This document shows positions 50,275 to 57,948 of a DNA stretch of 64,000 bases, piece by piece. Position 1 is the first letter of the stretch; each line of letters opens with the position of its first letter. Under the pieces are notes generated by a model. The model was not told the DNA's origin. It did no database searches and was given only the letters and a program-made list of their open reading frames with translations. Both the position numbers and the translations under genes were made by a program. The stretch comes from Mesobacterium_A hydrothermale (lineage in GTDB: Bacteria > Pseudomonadota > Alphaproteobacteria > Rhodobacterales > Rhodobacteraceae), in assembly GCF_035818635.1 (NCBI RefSeq), contig NZ_JAYLLH010000009.1:62001-126000 (forward strand). Direction: 5' to 3'.

Positions 50275-51558
50275 TTACTTCCCCAGGCAAAAACGGGAAA
50301 AGATATCTGACAACAAATCCTCTACATCAACGCGCCCGACAAGCCCTTCGAGGCGTCGAATCGCGCTTCTTATTTCCTCTGCGGCTATATCATACCGAAC
50401 GGACCCGTAAGCGACAGCTTCAACAGCTGCGGAAAGATAAACAATCGCATCCGTCAGCGCAGAAAAGTGGCGTTCTCGCGTGACGACGCCCGCAGTCGAG
50501 GAACGATGCTTCAGTTCATCGCCAACACGGGCAAGCAACCGATCCAATCCCAAGCCAGATTTTCCAGACACTGCTGAGTCGTACTCGGGCCAAAGATCGC
50601 CCTTTCCAACAACAACCAGGTCGCCTTCCTGCACTGACAGCAACGGTTCTTCACCAGGAAGAACCACGAAGATACGCAAGTCCGCGCGATCGGCACGCTT
50701 CTTTGCCAGCGAGACCCCGAGGCCTTCGATCATGTCATCGGTTTCACGCAGGCCAGCTGTGTCCAAAAGCGTCACGGCAAGCCCGCTCAGATCCATCCGC
50801 ACTTCGATAACGTCCCGCGTCGTTCCTGCGATGTCAGACGTGATTGCAGCCTCTCGACCGGCGAGCGCGTTGAGGAGGGTCGATTTTCCCACGTTTGGCG
50901 CCCCGACAATCGCAACCTCGAAACCGCTCCGCACACGCTCAGCAGCAGAATACCCCGAAATCTCTTGCTGGATTGACACGATCACACGGTTCAAAAGCTC
51001 TGTCACCTGCGGAGTCACATCCATAGGAACGTCTTCATCCGCAAAATCGATCGTCAGTTCCAGCAATGCCGCCGCCTGGATCAAATCCTCTCGCCAGGCG
51101 TCAGTCTTTCGGCCAAGTTCGCCCGAAAGAACCCTGTTCGCCTGCCGCCGTTGCGCTTCGGTTTCAGCATCAATCAGATCACCCAACCCTTCGACCTGCG
51201 TCAGGTCGAGCCGTCCGTTTTCCAAGGCGCGTCGCGTGAACTCCCCAGGCTCAGCCATCCGCACTCCGGAAACCGAGCCTAGCTGGCGTAAAACAGCCTG
51301 CACCACCGCAAGGCTGCCATGAAGCTGAAATTCAACAACGGTTTCCCCCGTAAAGCTCGCCCCTTCTTCAAACACGAGCACCAAAGCTTCGTCCAGAACG
51401 GCCCCGTCGCGATCTACCAAGCGCCGCAATCCGGCCCGACGCGGGTCCGGCAAGGTACAAAATTGCGATGCCGCCTTCAGGGCATCCGGGCCCGAAATGC
51501 GAACAACAGCAACGCCTGCCTTCCCTTGCGCCGTGGCAAGAGCAAAGATCGTGTCCAT
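50275..51558 (-). CDS. mnmE: tRNA modification GTPase MnmE
   Basis: The 427-residue GTPase works with MnmG to modify U34 of tRNA. It has an N-terminal tetrahydrofolate-binding domain, a helical domain with an inserted G domain (G1 GAPNVGKST, G3 DTAGLRETDD) and the C-terminal CLGK motif whose Cys is essential in the family. ATG 51558 is at the conserved N-terminus MDTIFALATAQGKAG. It leads the operon mnmE-mnmG-rsmG-parA-parB. Confidence 0.96.
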   Translation of the reverse strand: MDTIFALATAQGKAGVAVVRISGPDALKAASQFCTLPDPRRAGLRRLVDRDGAVLDEALVLVFEEGASFTGETVVEFQLHGSLAVVQAVLRQLGSVSGVRMAEPGEFTRRALENGRLDLTQVEGLGDLIDAETEAQRRQANRVLSGELGRKTDAWREDLIQAAALLELTIDFADEDVPMDVTPQVTELLNRVIVSIQQEISGYSAAERVRSGFEVAIVGAPNVGKSTLLNALAGREAAITSDIAGTTRDVIEVRMDLSGLAVTLLDTAGLRETDDMIEGLGVSLAKKRADRADLRIFVVLPGEEPLLSVQEGDLVVVGKGDLWPEYDSAVSGKSGLGLDRLLARVGDELKHRSSTAGVVTRERHFSALTDAIVYLSAAVEAVAYGSVRYDIAAEEIRSAIRRLEGLVGRVDVEDLLSDIFSRFCLGK

Positions 51559-51583
51559 GATGCGTTTCCCTCCGTCGAGGGTA

Positions 51584-52855
51584 TCAGGTGTTCATCGAGT
51601 CGAAGAATTCGCTGTTGGTCTTGGTCTGTTTCAGCTTCGACAACAGGAATTCGATGGCATCCGTTGTCCCCATCGGATTCAGAATACGCCGCAGAACGAA
51701 AGTCTTCTGAAGATCGCCCTTGTCGACCAGCAGGTCTTCTTTCCGGGTCCCCGATTTAAGGATATCAATCGACGGGAACACCCGCTTATCGGCCACTTTC
51801 CGGTCCAGAACAATTTCGCTGTTCCCGGTACCCTTGAATTCTTCAAAGATCACCTCGTCCATCCGGCTGCCGGTATCGATCAGTGCCGTGGCGATAATGG
51901 TCAGCGATCCGCCTTCCTCGATATTCCGCGCGGCGCCAAAGAACCGCTTCGGCCGTTGCAGCGCATTCGCGTCCACACCCCCGGTCAGAACTTTACCTGA
52001 CGACGGCACAACCGTGTTGAACGCCCTACCAAGCCTTGTGATAGAGTCGAGAAGAATAACAACATCTCGCTTATGTTCGACCAATCTCTTGGCCTTTTCG
52101 ATCACCATTTCCGAAACCGCGACGTGCCGCGTGGCCGGTTCGTCAAAGGTTGACGAAATCACCTCGCCTTTCACGGATCGCTGCATGTCGGTCACTTCTT
52201 CCGGACGTTCATCGATCAGAAGAACGATCAGGTAACACTCCGGGTGGTTCTGCTCGATCGAATGCGCGATATTCTGCAACAAAACCGTTTTACCGGTCCG
52301 AGGCGGCGCCACGATCAAAGACCGCTGGCCTTTCCCGATCGGTGCAACAAGGTCGATGATCCGGGCCGACCGGTCCTTCACCGTCGGATCTTCGATTTCC
52401 ATCTTCAACCGCTCGTTCGGATAGAGCGGCGTCAGGTTGTCAAACGCGATCTTGTGGCGGGCCTTTTCCGGCACCTCAAAGTTGATCAGCGTGACATCCA
52501 TCAACGCGAAATATCGTTCATTTTCTTCCGGCGCCTTGATCGCGCCCTCGATGGTATCCCCGGTCCGAAGCGAGAATTTGCGGATCATGTCGGGTGAGAC
52601 ATAGATATCGTCAGGGCCCGGCAGATAGTTCGCCTCGGGCGACCGCAAGAACCCGAAACCGTCTTGCAGCACCTCCAGCACGCCATCGCCGAAAATGTCC
52701 CAGCCTTCATCTGCGCGTTCGCGCAGGATCTGGAACATCATTTCGCCTTTCCGCATGGTCGAGGCGTTCTCGATCTCCAACTCTTCCGCCATCGCCAAAA
52801 GATCCTTCGGGCTCTTGGCTTTCAGGTCGGCAAGGTGCAAGCGTTCTTCAGTCAT
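51584..52855 (-). CDS. rho: Transcription termination factor Rho
   Basis: The 423-residue hexameric helicase has the RNA-binding OB fold (LEVLQDGFGFLRSPEANYL), the Walker A APPRTGKTVLLQN and Q-loop/R-loop segments (VLTGGVDANALQRPKRFFGA). It stops transcription of unstructured, C-rich RNA. ATG 52855 gives the usual N-terminus MTEERLHLADLKAKS; the longer frame to 52900 is unlikely. It is the last gene to the left of the putative origin and reads away from it. Confidence 0.97.
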   Translation of the reverse strand: MTEERLHLADLKAKSPKDLLAMAEELEIENASTMRKGEMMFQILRERADEGWDIFGDGVLEVLQDGFGFLRSPEANYLPGPDDIYVSPDMIRKFSLRTGDTIEGAIKAPEENERYFALMDVTLINFEVPEKARHKIAFDNLTPLYPNERLKMEIEDPTVKDRSARIIDLVAPIGKGQRSLIVAPPRTGKTVLLQNIAHSIEQNHPECYLIVLLIDERPEEVTDMQRSVKGEVISSTFDEPATRHVAVSEMVIEKAKRLVEHKRDVVILLDSITRLGRAFNTVVPSSGKVLTGGVDANALQRPKRFFGAARNIEEGGSLTIIATALIDTGSRMDEVIFEEFKGTGNSEIVLDRKVADKRVFPSIDILKSGTRKEDLLVDKGDLQKTFVLRRILNPMGTTDAIEFLLSKLKQTKTNSEFFDSMNT

Positions 52856-53071
52856 GGGAAACAGCCTCATCCGCCCGCACAGTCGGGGCGTCATCGTCAT
52901 TCAGAATAGTGAGATGCCTTGACCCGGACGGGCCAGCAGCGGTTCACTAACCCCTCGTCCTGTCGAAGTCAATCTTTCCGGAAGGTCGCCCTTTCCAGAC
53001 CTGGAACCCGGAAATCCTTAAAATAAAGAAAATAGAAAAGTAGATAGTTGATTTTAGGGAAGCCCCAAAGC

Positions 53072-53080
53072 TGTGGATTA
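53072..53080 (-). other. DnaA-box-like site 1
   Basis: TGTGGATTA differs from the reverse-strand consensus TGTGGATAA at one position. It lies in the putative origin, 37 bp before the second site. Confidence 0.55.
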
Positions 53081-53116
53081 CAGGGTTACCCGGAAGTTTT
53101 CCCAAGCCATGCATGC

Positions 53117-53125
53117 TGTGGACAA
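53117..53125 (-). other. DnaA-box-like site 2
   Basis: TGTGGACAA differs from TGTGGATAA at one position. It directly precedes a TTTCCGGAA palindrome and the AT-rich element, a typical placement for the box closest to the unwinding site. Confidence 0.55.
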
Positions 53126-53135
53126 ATTTCCGGAA

Positions 53136-53195
53136 AAACAGTGGTTTAGTGCTAAAAACTTCAAAAATTTCTTATATTTAACAACGTATTAGGCA
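53136..53195. other. AT-rich candidate DNA unwinding element
   Basis: About 60 bp rich in A and T (TTTAGTGCTAAAAACTTC and TTTCTTATATTTAACAAC) form the strongest AT patch in the gap. It lies right after DnaA-box-like site 2, as in known origins. Confidence 0.5.
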
Positions 53196-53392
53196 TCTAT
53201 CCGAAGCCTTTGAACAAGCCCAAGCACAACTTGTTGGTTGGCATGATCTTCCCAAAGGCTCAGTTTTCCCGTCCCCAGGTTCAGAACTGCCGTGATGCGG
53301 CCCGAAACTCGGTGCGTTTTCCCGCGCCTTGCAATGGCGCGTTGTTTTCCCCAAAACCTTGCAAGCGATCACGCACAGGGTTTTTCAGGCAG

Positions 53393-53401
53393 TTATCCAC
53401 A
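53393..53401 (+). other. Perfect DnaA box at the maf start
   Basis: TTATCCACA matches the DnaA consensus at all nine positions. Its last base is the A of the maf start codon. DnaA bound here could couple origin activity to maf-aroE-coaE-dnaQ transcription. Confidence 0.75.
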
Positions 53402-54000
53402 TGGGCTCCCCTCTTGTTCTAGCATCCGGGTCCGAAATTCGTGCCCAACTGTTGCGAAATGCAGGGCTCGACCCGCAGATTTTTCCGGCCCGGATCGACG
53501 AAGACATGGTGCGCGAATCGCTTCTGGCCGAATCTGCCCCACCCCGTGACATTGCCGACACCCTGGCCGAAATGAAGGCGCTGAAGGTGAGCGACAAGAC
53601 ACCCGGCGCGCTGGTACTGGGTTGTGACCAGGTGCTGGACCATCAAGGTACGTTGTTTACCAAGGCTGATACCCTTGAACAGGCGCGCGACCAGTTGCAA
53701 CGCTTGCGCGGGTCGCGCCACATGTTGCTGTCGGCGGCGGTGATCTGTCGGGATGGCAAACCGCTCTGGCGTCACGTCGGGCAGGTTCGGCTTTACATGC
53801 GGGACTTTTCCGACGCGTATCTTGACGCGTATCTTGACCGGAACTGGAACAGTGTGCGTCACGCCGTCGGTTGCTACAAACTCGAAGAGGAAGGCGTGCG
53901 CCTGTTCCACAGGATCGAAGGCGACTATTTCAATGTTCTGGGTCTGCCGCTTCTGGAACTGCTGTCCCACCTTGCTTTGATTGGGGAAATCGACGGATGA
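53401..54000 (+). CDS. maf: Maf-family nucleotide pyrophosphatase
   Basis: The 199-residue protein matches Maf/YceF: LVLASGSEIRAQLL at the start, then VLGCDQVLD and VGCYKLEEEGVRLF. These enzymes hydrolyse modified or canonical nucleoside triphosphates (m7GTP, dTTP, UTP depending on the subtype). ATG 53401 is chosen over the frame start at 53329 because it begins at the conserved strand. The codons for D-A-Y-L occur twice in a row as a 12-nt tandem repeat (about 53811-53836). First gene of a four-gene overlapping set to dnaQ. Confidence 0.94.
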   Translation: MGSPLVLASGSEIRAQLLRNAGLDPQIFPARIDEDMVRESLLAESAPPRDIADTLAEMKALKVSDKTPGALVLGCDQVLDHQGTLFTKADTLEQARDQLQRLRGSRHMLLSAAVICRDGKPLWRHVGQVRLYMRDFSDAYLDAYLDRNWNSVRHAVGCYKLEEEGVRLFHRIEGDYFNVLGLPLLELLSHLALIGEIDG

Positions 54001-54830
54001 GCGAAGAGAACGTACCATTGGCCGGGGTGATCGGATCCCCGATCGCGCATTCCAAGTCGCCGCGCCTGCACGGGCACTGGCTGCGGACGATGGGTTTGCC
54101 CGGGCATTACATCCCGATGGAAGTTCCCTCTGACAAGCTCGAAGAGACTTTGCGCTTGTTGCCCCAGCTTGGGTTCGTCGGGTTGAACGTCACGATTCCT
54201 TACAAGGAACGGGTGATGGAAATCGCTGATCTGATCACTGACCGCGCCACGATTATCGGGGCTGCGAATACGTTGATCTTTCGGCGTGATGGCAGGATCC
54301 ATGCCGACAACACCGACGGGTATGGTTTCATCGAGAATATTCGCCAGAACGTGCCGGACTGGGATGCAAAGGCTGGGCCAGCGGTGGTTCTGGGCGCAGG
54401 CGGTGCATCGCGGGCGATTGTGGCGACCTTGCTGGACGCGGGTGCGCCGAAAGTAATTCTGACCAACCGTACCCGAGCGCGCGCCGATCGCTTGCGCGAT
54501 GATCTGGGACAGCGGATCGAGGTTGTCGATTGGCTTCAGGCCGGCAACGTCCTGGAAGATGCGGCAATGGTGGTGAACACCACCTCGCTGGGAATGGTGG
54601 GCAAGCCCGAAATGCGTGTGCCGCTGGATGGATTGCGTCCGGGCACCGTAGTGAATGATCTTGTCTACGCCCCGCTAGAGACCCATTTCCTGCGCACGGC
54701 CAAGGAAAAGGGATGCCGCACGGTCGATGGATTTGGCATGCTGTTGCACCAGGCCGTACCTGGGTTTGAACGCTGGTTCGGAAAACGCCCCGTCGTCGAT
54801 GATGCGCTGCGTCGGGCCGTTCTGGGATGA
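53997..54830 (+). CDS. aroE: Shikimate dehydrogenase
   Basis: The 277-residue enzyme reduces 3-dehydroshikimate to shikimate with NADPH. It has the substrate site VIGSPIAHSKSP, NVTIPYKE with the catalytic Lys, and the cofactor motif LGAGGASRAI. It overlaps maf by ATGA and coaE by ATGA, so all three are translated together. Confidence 0.96.
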   Translation: MSEENVPLAGVIGSPIAHSKSPRLHGHWLRTMGLPGHYIPMEVPSDKLEETLRLLPQLGFVGLNVTIPYKERVMEIADLITDRATIIGAANTLIFRRDGRIHADNTDGYGFIENIRQNVPDWDAKAGPAVVLGAGGASRAIVATLLDAGAPKVILTNRTRARADRLRDDLGQRIEVVDWLQAGNVLEDAAMVVNTTSLGMVGKPEMRVPLDGLRPGTVVNDLVYAPLETHFLRTAKEKGCRTVDGFGMLLHQAVPGFERWFGKRPVVDDALRRAVLG

Positions 54831-55420
54831 GCTTTCGGCTTGGCCTGACTGGGTCCATCGGAATGGGAAAATCGACCACGGCGCAATTCTTTGCCGAGGA
54901 AGGTTGCACCGTCTGGGATGCTGATGCCGCGGTGCACCGGTTGTACGCGCCGGGCGGATTGGCCGTCGCCCCCATTGCTGCCGCGCTGCCAGACGCGATC
55001 GAACAGGGCGGCGTTTCACGTGAGGCGCTGAAGCGGATGATCTCTGCCGATGTGTCGGTGTTGAAAACGCTGGAACAGATCGTGCACCCGCTGGTCCGAC
55101 AGGACCGTTCTGAATTCGCCGGAACAGCCGCTGCGGACGTGCTGGTTTTTGACATCCCGCTGCTGTTCGAAACTGGTGCGGAAACCGAATTCGATGCGGT
55201 TGCCTGCGTCTATGTCGATGCTGAAACCCAGCGTGCGCGGGTTCTGGAGCGGGGCACCATGACAGAGGCGCAATTCGAGACTATTCTGGCCAAACAGATG
55301 CCGATTTCGGAAAAATGCGCGCGTGCAGACTATGTCATCGAAACCGATACGGTGGACCATGCCCGTGCGCAGGTGCGGGACATTCTGGGCAGGATCAGGA
55401 AGGTACAGGCCGATGCGTGA
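54827..55420 (+). CDS. coaE: Dephospho-CoA kinase
   Basis: CoaE performs the final step of coenzyme A synthesis. The 197-residue P-loop kinase shows GLTGSIGMGKST, VWDADAAVH and VFDIPLLFETG. It overlaps aroE by 4 nt and dnaQ by 8 nt. A partly conserved parS-like sequence (CGTTTCACGTGAGGCG, 12 of 16 matches) lies in its coding sequence at 55011-55026. Confidence 0.96.
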   Translation: MSFRLGLTGSIGMGKSTTAQFFAEEGCTVWDADAAVHRLYAPGGLAVAPIAAALPDAIEQGGVSREALKRMISADVSVLKTLEQIVHPLVRQDRSEFAGTAAADVLVFDIPLLFETGAETEFDAVACVYVDAETQRARVLERGTMTEAQFETILAKQMPISEKCARADYVIETDTVDHARAQVRDILGRIRKVQADA

Positions 55421-56102
55421 AATCGTACTGGATACGGAAACCACCGGTTTCGACCCTGAACAGGGGGACCGGATCGTTGAAATCGGCGCGGTCGAGTTGC
55501 ACAATCATGTGCCCACCGGTCGGACCTATCATCAGTACATCAACCCTCAGCGCGACATGCCGCAATCCGCATTCGAGGTGCACGGCCTGAGCGAACAGTT
55601 CCTGTCGGACAAACCGGTCTTCGCTGAAATTGCCGACGCGTTCCTGGAATTCATCGAGGGTGCAAACCTGGTGATCCACAACGCCGCATTCGATGTGAAA
55701 TTCCTGAATGCCGAATTGCGTTGGGTCAAACGCCCGCAGATCGCATGGGAACGTGCGGTCGATACGCTGGCGATTGCCCGGCAGAAATTTCCCGGTTCTC
55801 CTGCGTCGCTGGACGCCTTGTGCCGGCGGTTTGGCATCGACAACTCTGCCCGGACATTGCACGGCGCGCTTCTGGACAGCGAAATTCTGGCCGAGGTGTA
55901 TCTTGAACTGATCGGCGGCAAGCAACCAGACTTCGGCCTGTCCACGACCAATGCGGGAAGTGGCGCTGCCAGCGGCGATGTCGACTGGAGGCCCGGCCGT
56001 CGGCCAAAACCCCTGCCCCCGCGGATTTCGGACAACGAAAAGGCGGCTCACGCCGCCTTTGTCGAAAAGCTCGGGGACGCTGCGCTTTGGCGCAAGCCGT
56101 AG
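55413..56102 (+). CDS. dnaQ: DNA polymerase III epsilon subunit
   Basis: DnaQ is the proofreading 3'-5' exonuclease of the replicative polymerase. The 229-residue protein has the ExoI motif VLDTETTGFDP, ExoII LVIHNAAFDVKF and ExoIII LHGALLDSEILAEVY, then a C-terminal tail. ATG 55413 overlaps coaE by 8 nt; the frame back to 55323 has no conserved residues. The 3' end contains a hairpin (56038-56060) that probably serves the opposite gene, secB. Confidence 0.96.
   Translation: MREIVLDTETTGFDPEQGDRIVEIGAVELHNHVPTGRTYHQYINPQRDMPQSAFEVHGLSEQFLSDKPVFAEIADAFLEFIEGANLVIHNAAFDVKFLNAELRWVKRPQIAWERAVDTLAIARQKFPGSPASLDALCRRFGIDNSARTLHGALLDSEILAEVYLELIGGKQPDFGLSTTNAGSGAASGDVDWRPGRRPKPLPPRISDNEKAAHAAFVEKLGDAALWRKP
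56038..56060 (-). terminator. Intrinsic terminator of secB, inside dnaQ
   Basis: On the minus strand AAAGGCGGC-GTGA-GCCGCCTTT is followed by TCGTTGTCC, giving a 9-bp stem and a T run. It lies 47 bp after the secB stop but within the last 22 codons of dnaQ (its stop is at 56102). On the plus strand the same hairpin would sit before the dnaQ stop. Confidence 0.6.
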
Positions 56103-56106
56103 CCGA

Positions 56107-56613
56107 TCAGGCGTCGGCTGTCTGTTCGTTTTCCTGTGCGGCGGCCGCGGTGCGACGGGCCAGCTCATTGCGGTACAGTGCCAGGAAGTCGATATTTTCC
56201 AGGTTGAGCGGCGGGAAGCCGCCGTCGCGGGTCACGTCCGACACGATCCGGCGCACAAACGGGAACAGCATCCGCGGGCATTCGATCAGCAGGAACGGAT
56301 GCATCTGTTCGTCCGGAACATTTTCGATGTGGAACACACCGGCATAGTCCAGCTCCAACAGGAACAGCTGTTCGCCCGCGTCTTTGGATTTGGAGTCGAC
56401 GCGCAGTTTCAGCACAACCTCGAACTGATGATCGGCGGTGCGCTTCTTGGCATCCAGGTTCACCTGCACGGTGACGTCAGGCTGAACTTCGCCAGAGGCG
56501 CCTTTTTGTGCCAGGATGTTTTCGAACGACATGTCGCGCACGAATTGCGCAAGCACGTTCATCTTGACCTGCGGGGGCTGCGCGGCGGCAGCGCCGTTTT
56601 CAGTTTCGGCCAT
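56107..56613 (-). CDS. secB: Protein-export chaperone SecB
   Basis: The 168-residue tetrameric chaperone keeps preproteins unfolded for SecA. It matches the family at PQVKMNVLAQFVRDMSFEN and ECPRMLFPFVRRIVSDVTRDGGFPPL-type stretches (shown here in part), with FPPLNLENIDF near the end. It converges on dnaQ with 4 bp between stops. SecB in alphaproteobacteria is often next to fxsA, as here. Confidence 0.96.
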   Translation of the reverse strand: MAETENGAAAAQPPQVKMNVLAQFVRDMSFENILAQKGASGEVQPDVTVQVNLDAKKRTADHQFEVVLKLRVDSKSKDAGEQLFLLELDYAGVFHIENVPDEQMHPFLLIECPRMLFPFVRRIVSDVTRDGGFPPLNLENIDFLALYRNELARRTAAAAQENEQTADA

Positions 56614-56672
56614 TTGAGATCACTCCAGGTTAAATTAATTGGCACATCGCTTAGCAGGTCAGACAGCGGGTC

Positions 56673-57182
56673 TCAATGCTTTGTCCAGCCAGACGGCGTG
56701 TGCGTTGGACGTCTGGGCGGCTCGACCTCGGTAAATTCACCATCGATCACGTCAGCACCGCGATTTGCGTCTGATGTCGGTGTGCGTGGCCGTTGCGCGA
56801 ACGGGTCGGCTTGCGGTCCCATCTGAAAGGTTTGCACATTCACCCGCTTGCGCGCCCAGGCCAGAACCATTGCACGGAACGGCGGTGTCAGCAGGGCAAA
56901 ACCCACCGCGTCGGTAAAAAACCCCGGTGTCAGCAGCAAGGCACCGGCCAGCAGGATCATCGCACCATGCGCCAGAGGCTCTGTCGGATCGTCCAGTCGC
57001 GAAAACGATCCGCGCAAGTTGTTCATCGCCATTGCCCCCTGACTGCGCATCAACGACGTGCCGATGATCGCGGTCAGGATCACGATGCCCAGCGTCGGCC
57101 AAAGCCCGATCATGCCGCCAACCTGGATGAACAGTGCGATCTCGATCAGGGGAACGGCCAGGAAGGCCAGAAACAACCACAT
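56673..57182 (-). CDS. fxsA: FxsA family membrane protein
   Basis: The 169-residue inner-membrane protein has FxsA hallmarks: MWLFLAFLAVPLIEIALFI, GGMIGLWPTLGIVILTAIIG, then LLLTPGFFTDAVGFALLTPP, and a basic cytoplasmic tail. E. coli FxsA prevents F plasmid exclusion of phage T7 by PifA; its normal role is unknown. Three ATGs (57188, 57185, 57182) lie in a row; the third is best spaced (7 nt) from AAGGAG. Confidence 0.9.
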   Translation of the reverse strand: MWLFLAFLAVPLIEIALFIQVGGMIGLWPTLGIVILTAIIGTSLMRSQGAMAMNNLRGSFSRLDDPTEPLAHGAMILLAGALLLTPGFFTDAVGFALLTPPFRAMVLAWARKRVNVQTFQMGPQADPFAQRPRTPTSDANRGADVIDGEFTEVEPPRRPTHTPSGWTKH

Positions 57183-57288
57183 CATCATGCTCCTTTTCCC
57201 GGGGCGCTAAGGTGGACTCGCAGCACCCCCTCACCTACATAAGGATGCGAACTGCTTAATTCCAAGTGTGCCCGCAAAGAGGACATCC

Positions 57289-57948
57289 ATGCCGTCGCCC
57301 ATTCTGCAACTTCTGGTTCTGGCCGGAATCGCCATTTTTCTGATTTTGCGCCTGAAAAGTGTGCTTGGAACCCGGGACGGTTTCGAAAAGCCGCCGGTGC
57401 CTCGTCCGCTGGAGCAGCCAGAGACACGCCGCGACTTTGAGGTGATCGAAGGCGGGCCGGATCGCGATATCGTTGACCATGTGCCCTCTGACAGCCCAAG
57501 CGCGGACGCGCTGGCCCGGATGAAACGGGTCGAGCCGTCTTTTGGTGTGTCAGAGTTCCTGTCCGGCGCGCGTGGCGCGTACGAGATGATCCTGATGGCC
57601 TTCGACAAGGGGGATCTGGCGGCGATCAAGCCGTTCCTAGACGAAGACGTCTATGAAAGTTTTGCCGAGGTGGTCGAAGCCCGCGAAGCGCAGGGCCTTA
57701 CCATTGAATCCCAGTTTGTCGGCGTGCGGGAACTGGAACTGGTGAACGCCACCTTTGACGAAGCCACAGGCGCGGCAGAAATCACCGTGCGCTATGTCGG
57801 CGAAATGACGGCCGTGGTGCGGGACCGTTCGGGCGAGATTGTCGAAGGCAGCCCGACCCAGGTAAAACGCCAGAAAGACATCTGGACCTATGGCCGGCAC
57901 ATGGGCAGCGACGACCCCAACTGGCAGCTTGTCGCAACCGGCGAATGA
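57289..57948 (+). CDS. Tim44-like domain protein
   Basis: The 219-residue protein has an N-terminal membrane anchor (PILQLLVLAGIAIFLIL), a polar linker and a Tim44-like fold (FLSGARGAYEMILMAF, LKPFLDEDVYESF-type helix, IWTYGRHMGSDDPNWQLVATG). Mitochondrial Tim44 recruits Hsp70 to the translocon; the bacterial role is unknown but may concern membrane-protein insertion. ATG 57289 has GAGGACA at good spacing. It overlaps mltA by ATGA. Confidence 0.88.
   Translation: MPSPILQLLVLAGIAIFLILRLKSVLGTRDGFEKPPVPRPLEQPETRRDFEVIEGGPDRDIVDHVPSDSPSADALARMKRVEPSFGVSEFLSGARGAYEMILMAFDKGDLAAIKPFLDEDVYESFAEVVEAREAQGLTIESQFVGVRELELVNATFDEATGAAEITVRYVGEMTAVVRDRSGEIVEGSPTQVKRQKDIWTYGRHMGSDDPNWQLVATGE

Larger units (their letters stand above)
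52856..53401. other. Putative chromosome replication origin (oriC)
   Basis: This 545-bp gap between rho and maf is the only gap of its size in the second half of the window and is distinctly AT-rich between 53005-53060 and 53136-53195. It has DnaA-box-like sequences at 53072-53080, 53117-53125 and 53393-53401, four GTTTTCCC motifs and two TTTCCGGAA palindromes. The genes on both sides read outward from it (rho-mnmE-... to the left, maf-aroE-coaE-dnaQ to the right), as expected when leading strands diverge. parABS lies within 5 kb. In other roseobacters the numbering starts and origins lie near these same genes. Confidence 0.8.
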
